Below the pieces are notes generated by a model. The model did no database searches, was not told the origin of the DNA, and worked only from the letters and a program-made list of their open reading frames with translations. This document shows, in pieces, positions 50,912-61,435 of a DNA stretch of 64,000 nucleotides. The position numbers and the translations under genes were made by a program. This stretch comes from Pyronema omphalodes. Its lineage: Eukaryota > Ascomycota > Pezizomycetes > Pezizales > Pyronemataceae. Location: NCBI GenBank assembly GCA_024516155.1, contig JAJJXM010000008.1, forward strand, positions 186,001 through 250,000. Direction: 5' to 3'. Positions within the stretch are counted from its first letter, which is position 1. The number at the start of each line of letters is the position of its first letter.

Positions 50912-51469
50912 TTACTCCTTCTTCTCCGCTCTTTTCAAAGCACCTTTAATATCCCACCCGTTCAATATCCCCACTCCGGCATTGATGTATCCTGCGTAGC
51001 CCAACCATCCCAAGTATGGCCATAACATCCATCCGGCCTTCTCGTCTACCTCGCCCCACCACTTTACCATGACTCCGGTGACAGCCGTTAACAAGCTAAT
51101 GTCCACCAAAGCCGCAGCCGGCCTCTTCAAGCCGAAAAATAGAGGCATCCACAAGAAATTCAAAGCCAAGTTCAAAGTATAGATTGCAGAGTACTTTGAT
51201 GGAATTGGGGTTTTAAGAGAGACCAAGTAGGAGGAGTAGCCCATCATTCCATAGAGGATAGTCCAAACAGGTCCGAATAGCCATCCTGGAGGATTGAAAG
51301 GCGGTTGACGTAGAGTTTTGTAGATGTTCTTGGTGTTTGATAGCTTGTTGGTGCTATACCCGATGAGAGTTCCGCAGGTGATGGGCAACAGGATGCTGAG
51401 AGCAGGTGATCGAAGGATGCTGCTGGGAAGGGATGGGACAGAGGAGAGAAGCGTTGATGGGACGGGCAT
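50912..51469 (-). CDS. TspO/MBR (translocator protein) family membrane protein
   Basis: Intronless, 185 aa. TspO/MBR proteins (peripheral benzodiazepine receptor family) are five-helix membrane proteins that bind porphyrins and sterols, in the outer mitochondrial membrane in animals. The family core is clear: QPPFNPPGWLFGPVWTILYG at about 54-73, where the WxPPGWxFGPVWTxLY-type motif lies, then LNLALNFLWMPLFFGLKRP near 100-118, and tryptophan-rich later helices (VKWWGEVDEKAGWMLWPY). Five hydrophobic segments can be counted. The first 25 residues, rich in Ser/Pro, precede helix 1. The lysine-rich C-terminus (KRAEKKE) could be a cytosolic tail. Length is close to fungal homologues. Cellular location is inferred from the family. 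Confidence 0.95.
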   Translation of the reverse strand: MPVPSTLLSSVPSLPSSILRSPALSILLPITCGTLIGYSTNKLSNTKNIYKTLRQPPFNPPGWLFGPVWTILYGMMGYSSYLVSLKTPIPSKYSAIYTLNLALNFLWMPLFFGLKRPAAALVDISLLTAVTGVMVKWWGEVDEKAGWMLWPYLGWLGYAGYINAGVGILNGWDIKGALKRAEKKE

Positions 51470-51647
51470 GATGGTTGTTCTAGCTTCGATGAGTGAGGCC
51501 TGTGAGGTTGATGATTGTAGATGGTGAGATAGGTCGTAACTGGATGGTTAGTTATGATCAGCTGTGACGCGTGGAAGATGGATGTTTAATGAGTGTATTT
51601 AATGGGTGTAGACGGATTGGGTTCTCAGTGCTCCACATATGATGTAA

Positions 51648-52103
51648 TCAAGATTGGTTTCGCGAGTGTAAAGCGAGGCGGATCGAAGCTATCTGGGTGG
51701 GGGGGGGGGGGGGGGAGGGGGTTAGTAAGGTTGTAGCTGCCGTGCCCGAGAGTCTCTGCCGCCTTTGGATGATGTCTGCAAGATCCGGGGCATCGCAGGA
51801 AGAGACACACATTTCCGAGATTCCCGTAGGTTCGTCCAAACTCTGACGTTTAGCCGTAGGAATTATGTCGATAAGCTCGACCCGACCTGACCTGGCTTGA
51901 GAGCTGTGTCCATCTACCGTGCGCAGACATATCGTGTACCCGGTTCTAGACAGTCTGGAGTGGACTTGACGCTTACTAAACTCAATTGACCGAGGTTTGG
52001 TGACGTCCGCGAAATCCTGCGCGAGCAGATATATTGAAGTTGTCGCAAACGAAACCGAGCTGATAATGGGAATTAGTGATAGAATGGGATTTTGTCGCGT
52101 CAT
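51648..52103 (-). CDS. Doubtful orphan ORF with a hydrophobic N-terminus, 151 aa
   Basis: An ATG at 52103 opens 151 codons. The first 30 residues (TRQNPILSLIPIISSVSFAT) are hydrophobic like a signal anchor; the rest is unremarkable, and a 17-base G run at 51699-51715 supplies a proline run near the end. I recognise no family. It lies between TspO and Ars2, where promoters are expected, and may be chance. Confidence 0.2.
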   Translation of the reverse strand: MTRQNPILSLIPIISSVSFATTSIYLLAQDFADVTKPRSIEFSKRQVHSRLSRTGYTICLRTVDGHSSQARSGRVELIDIIPTAKRQSLDEPTGISEMCVSSCDAPDLADIIQRRQRLSGTAATTLLTPSPPPPPTQIASIRLALHSRNQS

Positions 52104-52783
52104 TTGTCTTTTATCGCTAGACGAAAGTAAAACTGGTCCTCGCCGTTAAGCTTCAAGGTGGTTTATGGATGCTCTATGATGCTCCACCAGGTCAGAGCAG
52201 TTTCATGGTGGACCGCGACGCCGTCAGTCCCACTGCCGTACGCTTGTGTAGGGGTGGTGGATGTGAAGTGCTACCGACAGAACGCTTCCTTCCTTCCTCT
52301 CGACTCGACAATCACCGCGACCACCACGAACACGCAACCAGGAGTCTGGAAAGAAGCACGGCTCTCTGTCTGTCGAAAGAACTTCCAGCCTTTCTCTTGA
52401 CTCTATTGCTTTCGAGCCCTCAACCAACGACAGGAGAGCTCTTCTTCTATCCCGTTCGTGGCCTTCTCTGTCTCTATCTCCCTCTCTGCTCTGCTGCTAT
52501 TTCCCCCCAACCTCCTCATACTTCTCCGTGTTCCTCCTCTATCTCCACCAACCGAGCACATACTATTATTACCTAATGCCTCTTGCTACATTAAAAAACA
52601 CGACTATGTGTTTACGATCACCCTCGTCTTCATCTCCTCGTTCCCCTTCCCTTATCTTCGTTTAGAGCTTTATTTGTTGCCGATCTCTTTTTAACTCAAT
52701 CGCCATGTCTCGTTTGCGTCGCAGATCTCAGCATTCTTCACACTACGATCTTTGAGAAGTCCTTCGAAATAGCATTATTAGCT
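52104..52783 (+). promoter_or_regulatory. Ars2 promoter and leader
   Basis: Upstream flank of the rightward Ars2 gene. From about 52280 to 52690 the plus strand is pyrimidine-rich (TTCCTTCCTC, CTCTGTCTCTATCTCCC), a common feature of fungal core promoters and leaders. A short upstream ORF lies at 52705-52755. The larger ORF at 52169-52576 is explained by the C/T-rich composition. Confidence 0.35.
52705..52755 (+). promoter_or_regulatory. Upstream ORF in the Ars2 leader
   Basis: ATG 52705 (context CGCCATG) to TGA 52755 encodes a basic 16-residue peptide. It ends 28 bases before the Ars2 ATG. It could lower or regulate Ars2 translation if the transcript includes it and it is not removed by splicing. 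Confidence 0.4.
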
Positions 52784-55185
52784 ATGGATCGTTATAATGG
52801 AGACCAAGTGCGAGACCGCAGCCGGGGTAGTCGCGAACGCGAGCCCGGCAACGATTTAGCATATGGTCGGCCAGCAAATGAGTTTGGCCGAGGCCGAGGT
52901 AGAAGTCCAGGTATGTTCAAGCTCCATACGCGTTAAAAGCTGTGTTATGCGATTTGAATTGCACTCGGGTATTAACTCCTTCTAGGACCCGGCCCACGTC
53001 GACGTCGCTCTCGCTCGCCGCCTACCGGCAACATCGATCGTTACGTTCCTGGTTCACCGCGTCGTCGTTCTCGCTCTCCTCCACGTCGATTTGATATTCA
53101 TCCCTATGCACAAAATAGAAATATGCCGGGTGGACCTGGCACAATTGATCGCTATGTGCCACAGGGTGGTTCACTAGCTGCTACCATCGTGCTGCTAGAC
53201 CCTCATAAACTTGACTACTCCGTCACGTACACACACTTCTCCGAATGGTACCACCATACAAATAGCAAGGATAGAGAGAAGGATTCAATTACGAAAGACG
53301 AGGTTCAGGCGGCGTATGATAAATACAAGGATGAGCTAAACGCTCGGTTGGCAAAATTATTCGTAAACGCTCACAAAAATGATGAGTGGTTTAAAGAGCG
53401 CTATTTACCGGGTGAGAGAGAAGCCACAAGAGCGAAAATCATCGAATACCGGAAGGGCCTCTTTCAAAAATGGAAAGCTCAGCTACAAGCAGGAGCTTTT
53501 GACGATGTGGATAGAGAGGTTCCAGGCATAAAGACTGAGACCGGTGAAGATATGGTAGAGGAGGTTAATCGTGGAATTGATGATGGAGGGTTGAGGCCTG
53601 TTTTGTTGATCAAAACAATAAGCCCTACTGTTAGTCGGGTACAGTTAGAAGAGGTCCGTTTCAATACCCCAGATAACTCCTGAGACACCTGCTAATGCAC
53701 GCATAGCTTGCCGCAACTAATCTCGAGAATTTCCACTTTGTCTCACTCTCGGACCCGAACCCCCTCAAGAAGTTTCATCGTATTGGATTTATCTTACTTA
53801 AGCCGCAAGACCCTAATGACCCTACATCGGAGCCGGCTCCGGTAGACGAGACTACGGTCGAGCTACTGAATGGAAAATCAATCCACGACGACCAGCATGG
53901 TGATTTCGTTTGCCATGTCGGTATTCACAATGGCCCGACAAATCCCAAAGCAAAGAAGCTACTAAATGAGTACATGAGTATGCCACAGAACCTTCGTAAG
54001 GAGGCAGAGCTGGTTGAAAAATGTATTAAGAAGCTTGAAATGGAACTCGCTGGTGATGAGAACTCGATGGGCGAATACGACGGATGGGAGATGATTAAGG
54101 ATAAAGTTGAGGCATGGGGAGCCGTCAAGCGAGAAAAGCGCGAGGAATCGGAAGAAGAAGGAGAGGAAGGCACGGATTCTGAGGTTGAACTTAAGATCCT
54201 GAAGAAGAAAATTGATATTGGGGTGGAATATCTGAGACGGACATTTAACTTCTGCATGTATTGTGTTTCGTCCTCAGACTCTATCCATGAGCTCACTAGG
54301 AAATGCCCTGGCGGCCACATCCGTCGAGCAACCCCTTTCCCGGATTTTGTTGCCGATCAGAGAACCATCAATTGGACCAAAAACTGGCAGGACAAGCTCG
54401 AGCTCTTTGTCAACCCACCTAAGCCAGAACACGAAGACTACGCCGAGCGCCTCAAGAAGATCGGTGGTCGTCCAGTAAAGGATGCTCTCGAGGAAGAAAC
54501 CCTGAAATATGTTAAGCAAGAGGAAGAAGGCAAATACCGTTGTAAGGTTTCGGGCTGCACAAAACTCTTCAAGGCTGAGGAATTCTGGCGAAAGCATCTC
54601 GACAAAAAGCACACCGAGTGGCTTGCTCAACTCGAGCAGGATGCAGCATTGGTGAATGCCTATGTATCGGATCCTACCCGTGTACACCCTCCCAAAGTTG
54701 AGCAAAACGCGCAGGGAAACTTCCAGACTCCTGGTATGGGAGGAAACAGAAACCCTCAACAGATGATGACCATGGGATTCCCCACTACGATGCCGATGTC
54801 TGCTCCGTTCCCCTTTGCTGCTGCCGCATTTATGCATGCTGCTGTTGGAGGGCCACACATGAACGGAAACGGAATGATTCCTGGTGCTGGCCCTGTCCGT
54901 CGTGGACGTGGACAGAGTCAAGGTGGTCCCCGGGATGTAAGGTATGGTAGTAGTCAGCCATATGCGAGGCCAGACCGGGCACAGCGGGAGCGTGAAAGGG
55001 ATAAGCGAGATAGAGAGATGCGTGAAGCGCAATCGAAGAAGACTGTAGGAGGCACACCAAATGGAGGAGCTCCGGCAGGAGGACCGGAGGCGGAATTAGC
55101 GGTGATGGGTAGAGCGGTTAAGAGCTATAAAGACCTCGACGCAACTGCCACGATGAAGAAGGAAATTGATGAATTGGATTACTAG
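52784..55185 (+). CDS. Ars2/SERRATE (Pir2) RNA-processing scaffold
   Basis: Three exons, 52784-52910, 52986-53653 and 53707-55185, make 757 aa; introns are 75 nt (GTATGT...TCTAG) and 53 nt (GTCCGT...GCATAG). Ars2 (SERRATE in plants, Pir2 in fission yeast) links the nuclear cap-binding complex to RNA 3'-end processing and exosome targeting. The order of parts matches: an Arg/Ser-rich, disordered N-terminus (to about 100); the conserved Ars2 core with LDPHKLDYSVTYTHFSEWY and LFVNAHKNDEWFKERYLPG; a central domain with an acidic insert (EESEEEGEEGTDSE); a CxxC unit (C448, C451) followed by KCPGGHIRR; the C2H2 finger C544-x4-C549-x12-H562-x4-H567 with FWRKHLDKKH; then a Met/Pro-rich and RGRG-rich tail. 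The start is the first in-frame ATG after the short upstream ORF. Confidence 0.95.
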
Positions 55186-55880
55186 GTAGGATTTAATTCT
55201 TTGTAGTTATTGCAATGTTTTCGTTTGTGAAGGGGTGTATCTGTGTGGGAACTCATCATGTTGGACTTTTATCGATACTTGATTTTCTTTCTTTCTTTTT
55301 TTTTTTTCTGATTTGTTTCTTTGTCTTATGTAGGAGGGATGTACTAGTTAGGGAGCTGGAATGGAATATTGTGCTGTGCTGTGTTGTGATGTGCTGTGCT
55401 GTAAATAGAATTTACAGGGCTATGATTAATAGCGTGTTGTGTAACCTTGAACTCTTTATATACGATTTTCGTGAAATGTCTGTATTGTGATAATTCAAGG
55501 ATTTCCCTGATGCGATAATCGCGGCTTGGAATCATTTTTTTTATGTGGTAATCCTTGAGGTGTTGATGTAATGTAACGTATACTATTTCTAGTCTCTGCG
55601 ACTGCAGCTGCCAGCTGGGCTCTGTGAATGATTTGGAATTTGGAATTTGAAATTGTGGAATCATGGAATCATGGAATCATATCTATAAACCATTCTTTCA
55701 AGCAACGTGTTACTTGGGGTCATTCCTAGCTTCTGGCTTCTGGCTTCTGGAATACCTAAATGTATGTATATATGTATCAAAAAGAAAAGCTGCTGGCTCT
55801 TGACTGCTAGTATGACTGCTGCTGGTTCACTTCCTTCTCCGACAACTCCGACAACTCCGACAACTAGACTTCCACCTGGC

Positions 55881-56004
55881 ATACTGACTGACTGACTGAC
55901 TGGCTGACTGACTGGCATACTGGCTGACTGGCATACTGACTGACTGGCTGACTGGCTGGCATACTGGCATACTGGCTGGTATATTGGTTGACTGACTGGC
56001 TGGT
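55881..56004. repeat. (ACTG)n-derived repeat with CTGGCATA insertions
   Basis: CTGACTGACTGG units alternate with CTGGCATACTGG units over about 120 bases. Confidence 0.85.
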
Positions 56005-56062
56005 TATATGTATCGTTCTTGGAAGGGGCATTGATACTGTATTTATATATATTTAACGGCTG

Positions 56063-56145
56063 TTGGTTTTTGGTTTTGGTTTTGTGGTTTTGGTTTTGTG
56101 GTATTGGTTTTGGTTTTGTGGTATTGGTTTTGGTTTTGTGATAGG
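56063..56145. repeat. (GGTTTT) and GTGGTATT compound repeat
   Basis: TTGGTTTTGGTTTTGTGGTA-type units in tandem, the same unit occurring about four times. Confidence 0.8.
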
Positions 56146-56156
56146 GGTGGAGGGGG

Positions 56157-56232
56157 TGGTAATTAAGGAAAGTCGTATTAAGGAAAGTTGTATTAAGGAA
56201 AGTTGTATTAAGGAAAGTCGTATTAAGGATAC
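56157..56232. repeat. 15-nt repeat (TATTAAGGAAAGTTG)
   Basis: About four and a half copies, with T/C variation near the end of the unit. Confidence 0.85.
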
Positions 56233-56577
56233 ATAGTCATATATACACACTACCTATAACGTGACAATAGTTGATGATGGTTGATGATTGTTGACGTTGC
56301 TTTGATTTTAGGTTTGATTTTGGTTTTGGGGGGGGGGGGGTATGGTTTTACTATGTCTGATGAATATTTTATCAATAAAGTGAACTAATAATGAAATAGG
56401 GGCTTGGAATAGTAAGTGAAATATTGAGTAGTTTGGAATGGAGGGTTGGATATTTAGTGCTCGGGATATAGGGATATAGGGGAAAAGGTATATGGATATG
56501 GATACAGAAAATGTGGTTATGGTGATATGTATGGGATCTGAAGGTATGGAGGGTATGTGGTATGGTTTGGGTGTAAG

Positions 56578-56640
56578 TTGGGTTCTTGGGTTCTTGGGTT
56601 CTTGGGTTCTTGGGTTCTTGGGTTCTTAAGTTCTTGAGTT
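56578..56640. repeat. 9-nt repeat (GGGTTCTTG)
   Basis: GGGTTCTTG is repeated about five to six times, then diverges to AAGTTCTTGAG. Confidence 0.85.
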
Positions 56641-56910
56641 CTTTAATCTTATGCAATAACAGCCCCGAGAGTCTAAAATATCTATCTTTAGAAATGGAAT
56701 TATTGGGAAATGTAGGAGGACTGCGTGGATGTATCCGCTCCGTGATGCTTCATGATGCTCCATGCAAAAGTGCAGAGTGCGGAGCGCGGGATGTACACGG
56801 TTTGGTTGAAGACCGTTGTTGAGATTGTTCGGTATTGTGCTATGATTGTGATGATGTTACATTGAGCTTTGCTTTGCTGCTGTTTTCTGCGGGATATAAG
56901 GTTTGGTTAT

Positions 56911-56946
56911 TTCCTCCTCCTCCTCCTCCTCCTCCTCCTCCTCCTC
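56911..56946. repeat. (CTC)n trinucleotide repeat
   Basis: About twelve TCC/CTC triplets in a row. Confidence 0.9.
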
Positions 56947-57223
56947 TCCGTAAATCCACAGGTCCCCAATTCCCGAGGGCTTTAATCTATAATCTATAAT
57001 CCAAAGCTCCAACTCTCAAATAAAGTAAATAAACTCTACTATAAACTCCAACATGTTCAAGCATACCCAAAAATGAAAACATGCCCGAAATGCAAAAAAA
57101 ATATAAAAAAATGCAAAACATGCAAAATGTAAAATAACGATAGTATATAGTATCGAAGCGGGGCATATATCCCCTATCCCCTATCCCATAGCAGCGTAGC
57201 AGCGTAACAAAATCCCATCAATC

Positions 57224-57297
57224 ACCATTCCCATTCCCATGTCCTTCATTCCCATCATTCCCATCATTCGCATTCCCATCATTCCCCATTCGCATTC
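57224..57297. repeat. (CATTCC)n / CATCATTCC repeat
   Basis: CATTCCCAT and CATCATTCGCAT units in tandem, imperfect. Confidence 0.8.
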
Positions 57298-57807
57298 CAT
57301 CAAAACCGCATCACGTGAGCGAAGTAAGTCCTACCAGTCCCAGTACGCCAATGACCCCTGCCCTGCTGCTAATAATGGTTCACCCCACACCCTACGAGGT
57401 GGTTACAAGCGACTCCTGCGGCGCTGCGCGATTTGGATACATACAGGTGGAAGGAGTTTGAACCGGCAGATATGGTGCACGAGTAGTGGGAATGGTTTGT
57501 TGGCATACGCTACGCTGCTGCTATGGTATGGTATGGATACTACGGTGAAGTGACTGAAGTGACTGAAGTGAAGTCTACATACATACTAGAAACTTCGTAT
57601 GTAAAAGCTTTTAAATGGACTACATAGCTACTGGATGGTATACCCATTGATGATATGTATCGACTGTTACTGTACTGTACATACTGTACATAAGCAAGCA
57701 TATAGTTGCAGTTGCAGTGGAAGAAGGCGGGGGTTGCATGGAGGGGAAGGTTTTTTTTGGGCGGGGAAAGGATATGACAGGTTGGGAAATCTCTGATTTG
57801 CTGCAGA

Positions 57808-57851
57808 AGATAGAGGATGGAGGATAGAGGATGGAGGATGGAGGATGGAGG
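57808..57851. repeat. (GGATGGA/GGATAGA) repeat
   Basis: Tandem units of AGAGGATGGAGGAT type; the two overlapping frames across it both read as repeats of GWRMED-like residues. Confidence 0.8.
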
Positions 57852-58239
57852 AGATCAATGCGCAACCCCTCCTTCCTTCCTTCTCTCTTTCTGTCCTTCT
57901 GTCTGTCTGTCCTTCTCTCCCCCCTACCCTACTCTTCCGCCCCTCCCCCCACCCCCCCCCCCCACTTCCCCCCTCCCACCCCCGAGAGAGTCCGGCGTGC
58001 CGTTACTTTGGCTATGTTTAGGAACTGGGAAGGAGGGGATGGTGATGTACAAATACCTACTACCTCACCACCCGGCTTGGTGCTGCTGGTGCTGAAGATC
58101 AGTTTGTTTCTTGCTTGGGAGAGAACCTTTCCATGGGCTTGTTGGGCTTGGTGTTGATCAGCGGCGGGAAGTGTACTGGGGACTGAGTTTGCGGCTGCGG
58201 CTTTGCCCTCCCCCCTCCCCCGCAAGTTTCCGCACTCTT

Positions 58240-58281
58240 CCGTCCACTGCCCACTGCCCACTGCCCACTGTCCGCTGTCCG
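58240..58281. repeat. 7-nt repeat (CACTGCC)
   Basis: CACTGCC is repeated about four times, then diverges to CGCTGTC. Confidence 0.8.
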
Positions 58282-58941
58282 CAGCTTCCAACTGATTCCA
58301 TAATCAATTCCATAATCCATTTAAGCGTTGGACAAAACGGCATCTCTGCCAAGGACGGGTCAAAGAGCAAGACTGCAAGAGAGAGAGAGAGTTTTCGCCG
58401 CCTGGTTTCAGCGGCCAGCCCGTTCGTCATCCTTCCGGATAATCCTCGCATCCGTATGTTCACATATGTGCACAGAGTGCTGCCCCTGTCTATTCCGTTC
58501 GTTACGGAGTTGTAGCACGCTTGTAGCGTCCCAGCGTGAATCGCAAGTAAACTGTACCTATCTACTACCCATGTCTTGGTGATCCCGGTCAAGAGCACCC
58601 ACCTCCCAGCGTACAAAGCTATGCCAAAATCCCTTCTCTGAGATCACTCCTTTTGTCACCACGCACCACAACACCGACAACGTCCACGAGCAACCCCACC
58701 ACCACCAACACCAACACCAACATCACACCTCCGCCACCACCACAACCACCACAACCACAACCACCATCACCACTACCCCTCCGTCATCACCTCCTCCGTC
58801 ATCATTTCTCAATCATCAAACACGATCACCACAACGACAACAACAAGAACTTCCCCCAAAACAACAGACACCGTGGCAAACACACGCCCCACAACACCGG
58901 CTCTCGACGCCTGGCCCTACGATACCGACCCATTCGCAACC

Positions 58942-59757
58942 ATGCTTCCCTCACCACCTGGCCCTCACATGGACTTGACTCTCGAGCCATCCCCCTCTTA
59001 TTCACCCATTAGCACTCCCAGTTCATCCCCAAAACCACCTCCATCCCCTCCCCTCCACCCCACCCGAGATGAGGCAGCGAGAAAACAAAAGGTTCGCGAA
59101 CTCAAATCTCAGCTTCTCGCCTTGGAAAGAGAACAGGCAGCTGCCGAGGGCGTGAAGGTTGAGGTGGAGGAAGAAGAGTCCGAACCAGCCTCGCTAGCGA
59201 CACCCCCGCCTCAATCACAGTCACAAGCGACGCCACAAGCAACCCCCCAGCAGGTTACTCCTGCGGTCATTACGCCACCTCCGCAATCGGCACCAACAAC
59301 CACTGCAGACACTGCCGATAATTTGGCGCTAAGGTCAACGCTTAGGTTGTTGATGTTACAGAGAGAACGCGCAAAACGCGATATTCAGAATTTGGAGAGA
59401 ATGAGAGAGGAGGCTTTAAGAGAGCCTGTTCAATTTGTGGAGTTTATTGCCGCTAGAGGAAGAAAACAGCCTGCGGGAACTCCTCAGAAACCGAATATTT
59501 TCGACGGACAGGAATTACCAAGACCACAGGAGGTCTACAGATGCCCTAATATTGAATGGGCCCAGTATAGGATACTCGGTCAGCCTCTAAATGCAATGCA
59601 CGAGGCACAGTTGAAGGCGGGAAGTTCCCAGGTTCCGCAGAATATGCAGACCGGAGGATTAGTAGGACTACAGGGATACGAGGACAGTGGTGTCATGAGA
59701 GCGGGTTTGAGGCTGTTTGACCAGATTGGAGAGAGGGGTGCGGTTCTCGGACGTTAG
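58942..59757 (+). CDS. Unknown coiled-coil protein, 271 aa
   Basis: ATG 58942 has a good context (GCAACCATG) and opens 271 codons with no intron signal. Two charged helices likely form coiled coils: residues 42-70 (KQKVRELKSQLLALEREQ) and 128-168 (LRSTLRLLMLQRERAKRDIQ), separated by a Pro/Gln/Thr-rich linker. The C-terminal part has an ordered-looking segment, PRPQEVYRCPNIEWAQYRI, at about 195-215, then Gly-rich. I recognise the general pattern as a fungal protein of unknown function, not a named family. The reading frame stays open upstream to 58642 with protein-like residues just before the ATG (ALDAWPYDTDPFAT), but the only earlier in-frame ATG (58621) is followed by TGA. A non-AUG start or an unseen upstream exon is therefore possible. 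Confidence 0.65.
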   Translation: MLPSPPGPHMDLTLEPSPSYSPISTPSSSPKPPPSPPLHPTRDEAARKQKVRELKSQLLALEREQAAAEGVKVEVEEEESEPASLATPPPQSQSQATPQATPQQVTPAVITPPPQSAPTTTADTADNLALRSTLRLLMLQRERAKRDIQNLERMREEALREPVQFVEFIAARGRKQPAGTPQKPNIFDGQELPRPQEVYRCPNIEWAQYRILGQPLNAMHEAQLKAGSSQVPQNMQTGGLVGLQGYEDSGVMRAGLRLFDQIGERGAVLGR

Positions 59758-60619
59758 AATCGTGATGGGACGGAGACGAGAACGGCAGAGACTGCGGAAC
59801 GGTTAAAAAGCGAAACCGATGACGTCGACGAAGCCGAAGGTGCTAGCGAGAAAGATCCTCGAGGCATCCGATGAATCAATGGAACCCGTAGACGACAACG
59901 CTAAGCTTCTATCACCTCCTCAAATCCAATTATCCAACAGTTTATATTTTTTACACACCTCCCCTCTCTGTTCCGAACAAAACAACCTTTCCGATTCCTC
60001 GACCTTAACACCCTTATTTCTTCTTCAACTTTCGGTGGTCTTTTTTTTTCTCTCTAACTACTTATTATGGTTCACTTTCAACAACACCTTTTTTTTTTTA
60101 CTTTACTCTACTTTTGCAACCCCCCACAAAGAATTATGTTACTCCTTTTTTTTCTTTTTTTTTTCTTCTCCCTCTCATAAGAAAAATTACCTTTGTAGTG
60201 CATGATGTCACGACGATTATGATATGGATTGGCGGCGGACTGGTGGTTTGTTTGTGCTTGTTTTTTTTTTGTTTTGTATTTTCTTTTCATTTCTTTTACT
60301 TTTCTTCCTTATCTTTTCTTTTTTTCTTTTCCACACCCCCGAAAATGGCGGTGGACTTGGATCGGATCGAAAAATATGATGTATCCAGATTTTTTTCTTT
60401 CTTTTTTCTTTTTTTTTTAGTTTATTATTTAGCTTTTTTTTTCTTTCAGCTAGGGAACAAAAAAAAAGGGAAAGATGAAATGGAAAAAAGGGTCAAAAGG
60501 GAAAGGAATGGAATGGAATGGAAAGGTTGGGTTGGGTTGGGATGGCTTGGGTGGGTGGGTTAAAAAATATTCTGTTTTCTTTTTTTTTTAGTTGAGATAT
60601 AGGGATGTGAGTGAGGTGA

Positions 60620-60905
60620 ATAGAAGATTGGTGCTTGGGGAATTATCATGTGTGTGATATGATGGGGTCGTCCGTGATGTGATGTGTGCTGTGCTATGTG
60701 ATCCGTGATGTGCTATGTGATTGAGAAGTTGATGTGATATTGATGTGATGTTGATGTGTGGTTGAGATGTGTGCTATGTTGATGTGATGTTGATGTGTGC
60801 TATGTGCTATGTGCTATGTGCTATGTGCTATGTGATCCGTGATGTGCTATGTGCTGTGCTATGTGCTATGTGGTTGGGATGTTGATGTGTGCTATGTGTG
60901 TGCGA
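60620..60905. repeat. (GTGCTATGTGATG)-type imperfect repeat
   Basis: Units built from TGATGTG and TGCTATG alternate for about 280 bases. Confidence 0.8.
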
Positions 60906-61210
60906 TTTGTGAGAGGTTGATTATCATTGCTATTGTCATTACTCTTACTCTTACTATTACTATTACTCTTACTATTACTATTGCGTCTTAAAACCCTAAA
61001 TAAATAAATAAACATTAAAAATCCAAAATTCAAAAACTATAACTATATCCCATTCTCCATGCTCCATCCTCCATCCTCCATCCTCCATCAAACCTCTTGA
61101 ACCTCCATTAAGCCCCTTGAATCTTCACATAACACCTTGAATCTTAGCTTACCTGGTAACATCATCCGCACCTTGTTCCTGCCCGCCCCTCCCCGCACTC
61201 TGTTCCTGCC

Positions 61211-61287
61211 CGCACCGCAGCACACCGCCCTGCCCCGCACCGCAGCACACCGCCCTGCCCCGCACCGCACCACACCGCCCTGCCCCG
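61211..61287. repeat. 25-nt repeat, three copies
   Basis: CGCACCGCAGCACACCGCCC plus TGCCC forms a 25-nt unit repeated three times, the third with one change. It is very GC-rich compared with its surroundings. Confidence 0.85.
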
Positions 61288-61380
61288 CCCCTCACTGGCT
61301 TTTTTATCTCAAATTCTCAATCCCCGCCCTGCCTCAATCCCCGCCCTACCCCGCCCTACCCCGCCCATTTTACCGTGTAC

Positions 61381-61426
61381 AGATGAAGTATAGATGAAGT
61401 ATAGATGAAGTATAGATGAAGCATAG
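61381..61426. repeat. 11-nt repeat (AGATGAAGTAT)
   Basis: Four copies, the last with C for T near the end. Confidence 0.9.
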
Positions 61427-61435
61427 ATTGCAAGA

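Larger units (their letters stand above)
55186..58941. other. Gene-free region with many minisatellites
   Basis: After the Ars2 3' region no gene is supported until 58942. Tandem repeats with different units lie at 55881-56004, 56063-56145, 56157-56232, 56578-56640, 56911-56946, 57224-57297, 57808-57851 and 58240-58281, with G13 at 56328-56340 and C12 at 57952-57963. A seven-codon ORF (58621-58641) is the only ATG upstream of the next gene. Confidence 0.55.

Noticed and set aside
52169..52576. 135-codon ORF upstream of Ars2
   Set aside because: It lies in a pyrimidine-rich leader region. Pro/Leu/Ser-rich composition follows from C/T bias.
58653..59012. 119-codon Thr/Asn/His-rich ORF overlapping the last gene
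   Set aside because: No ATG start; it is a frame over CCA/CAC-type repeats and out of frame with the better-supported coiled-coil ORF.
60108..60563. Phe/Leu/Lys-rich ORFs on both strands
   Set aside because: They are made of T runs in the probable 3' untranslated region of the upstream gene.
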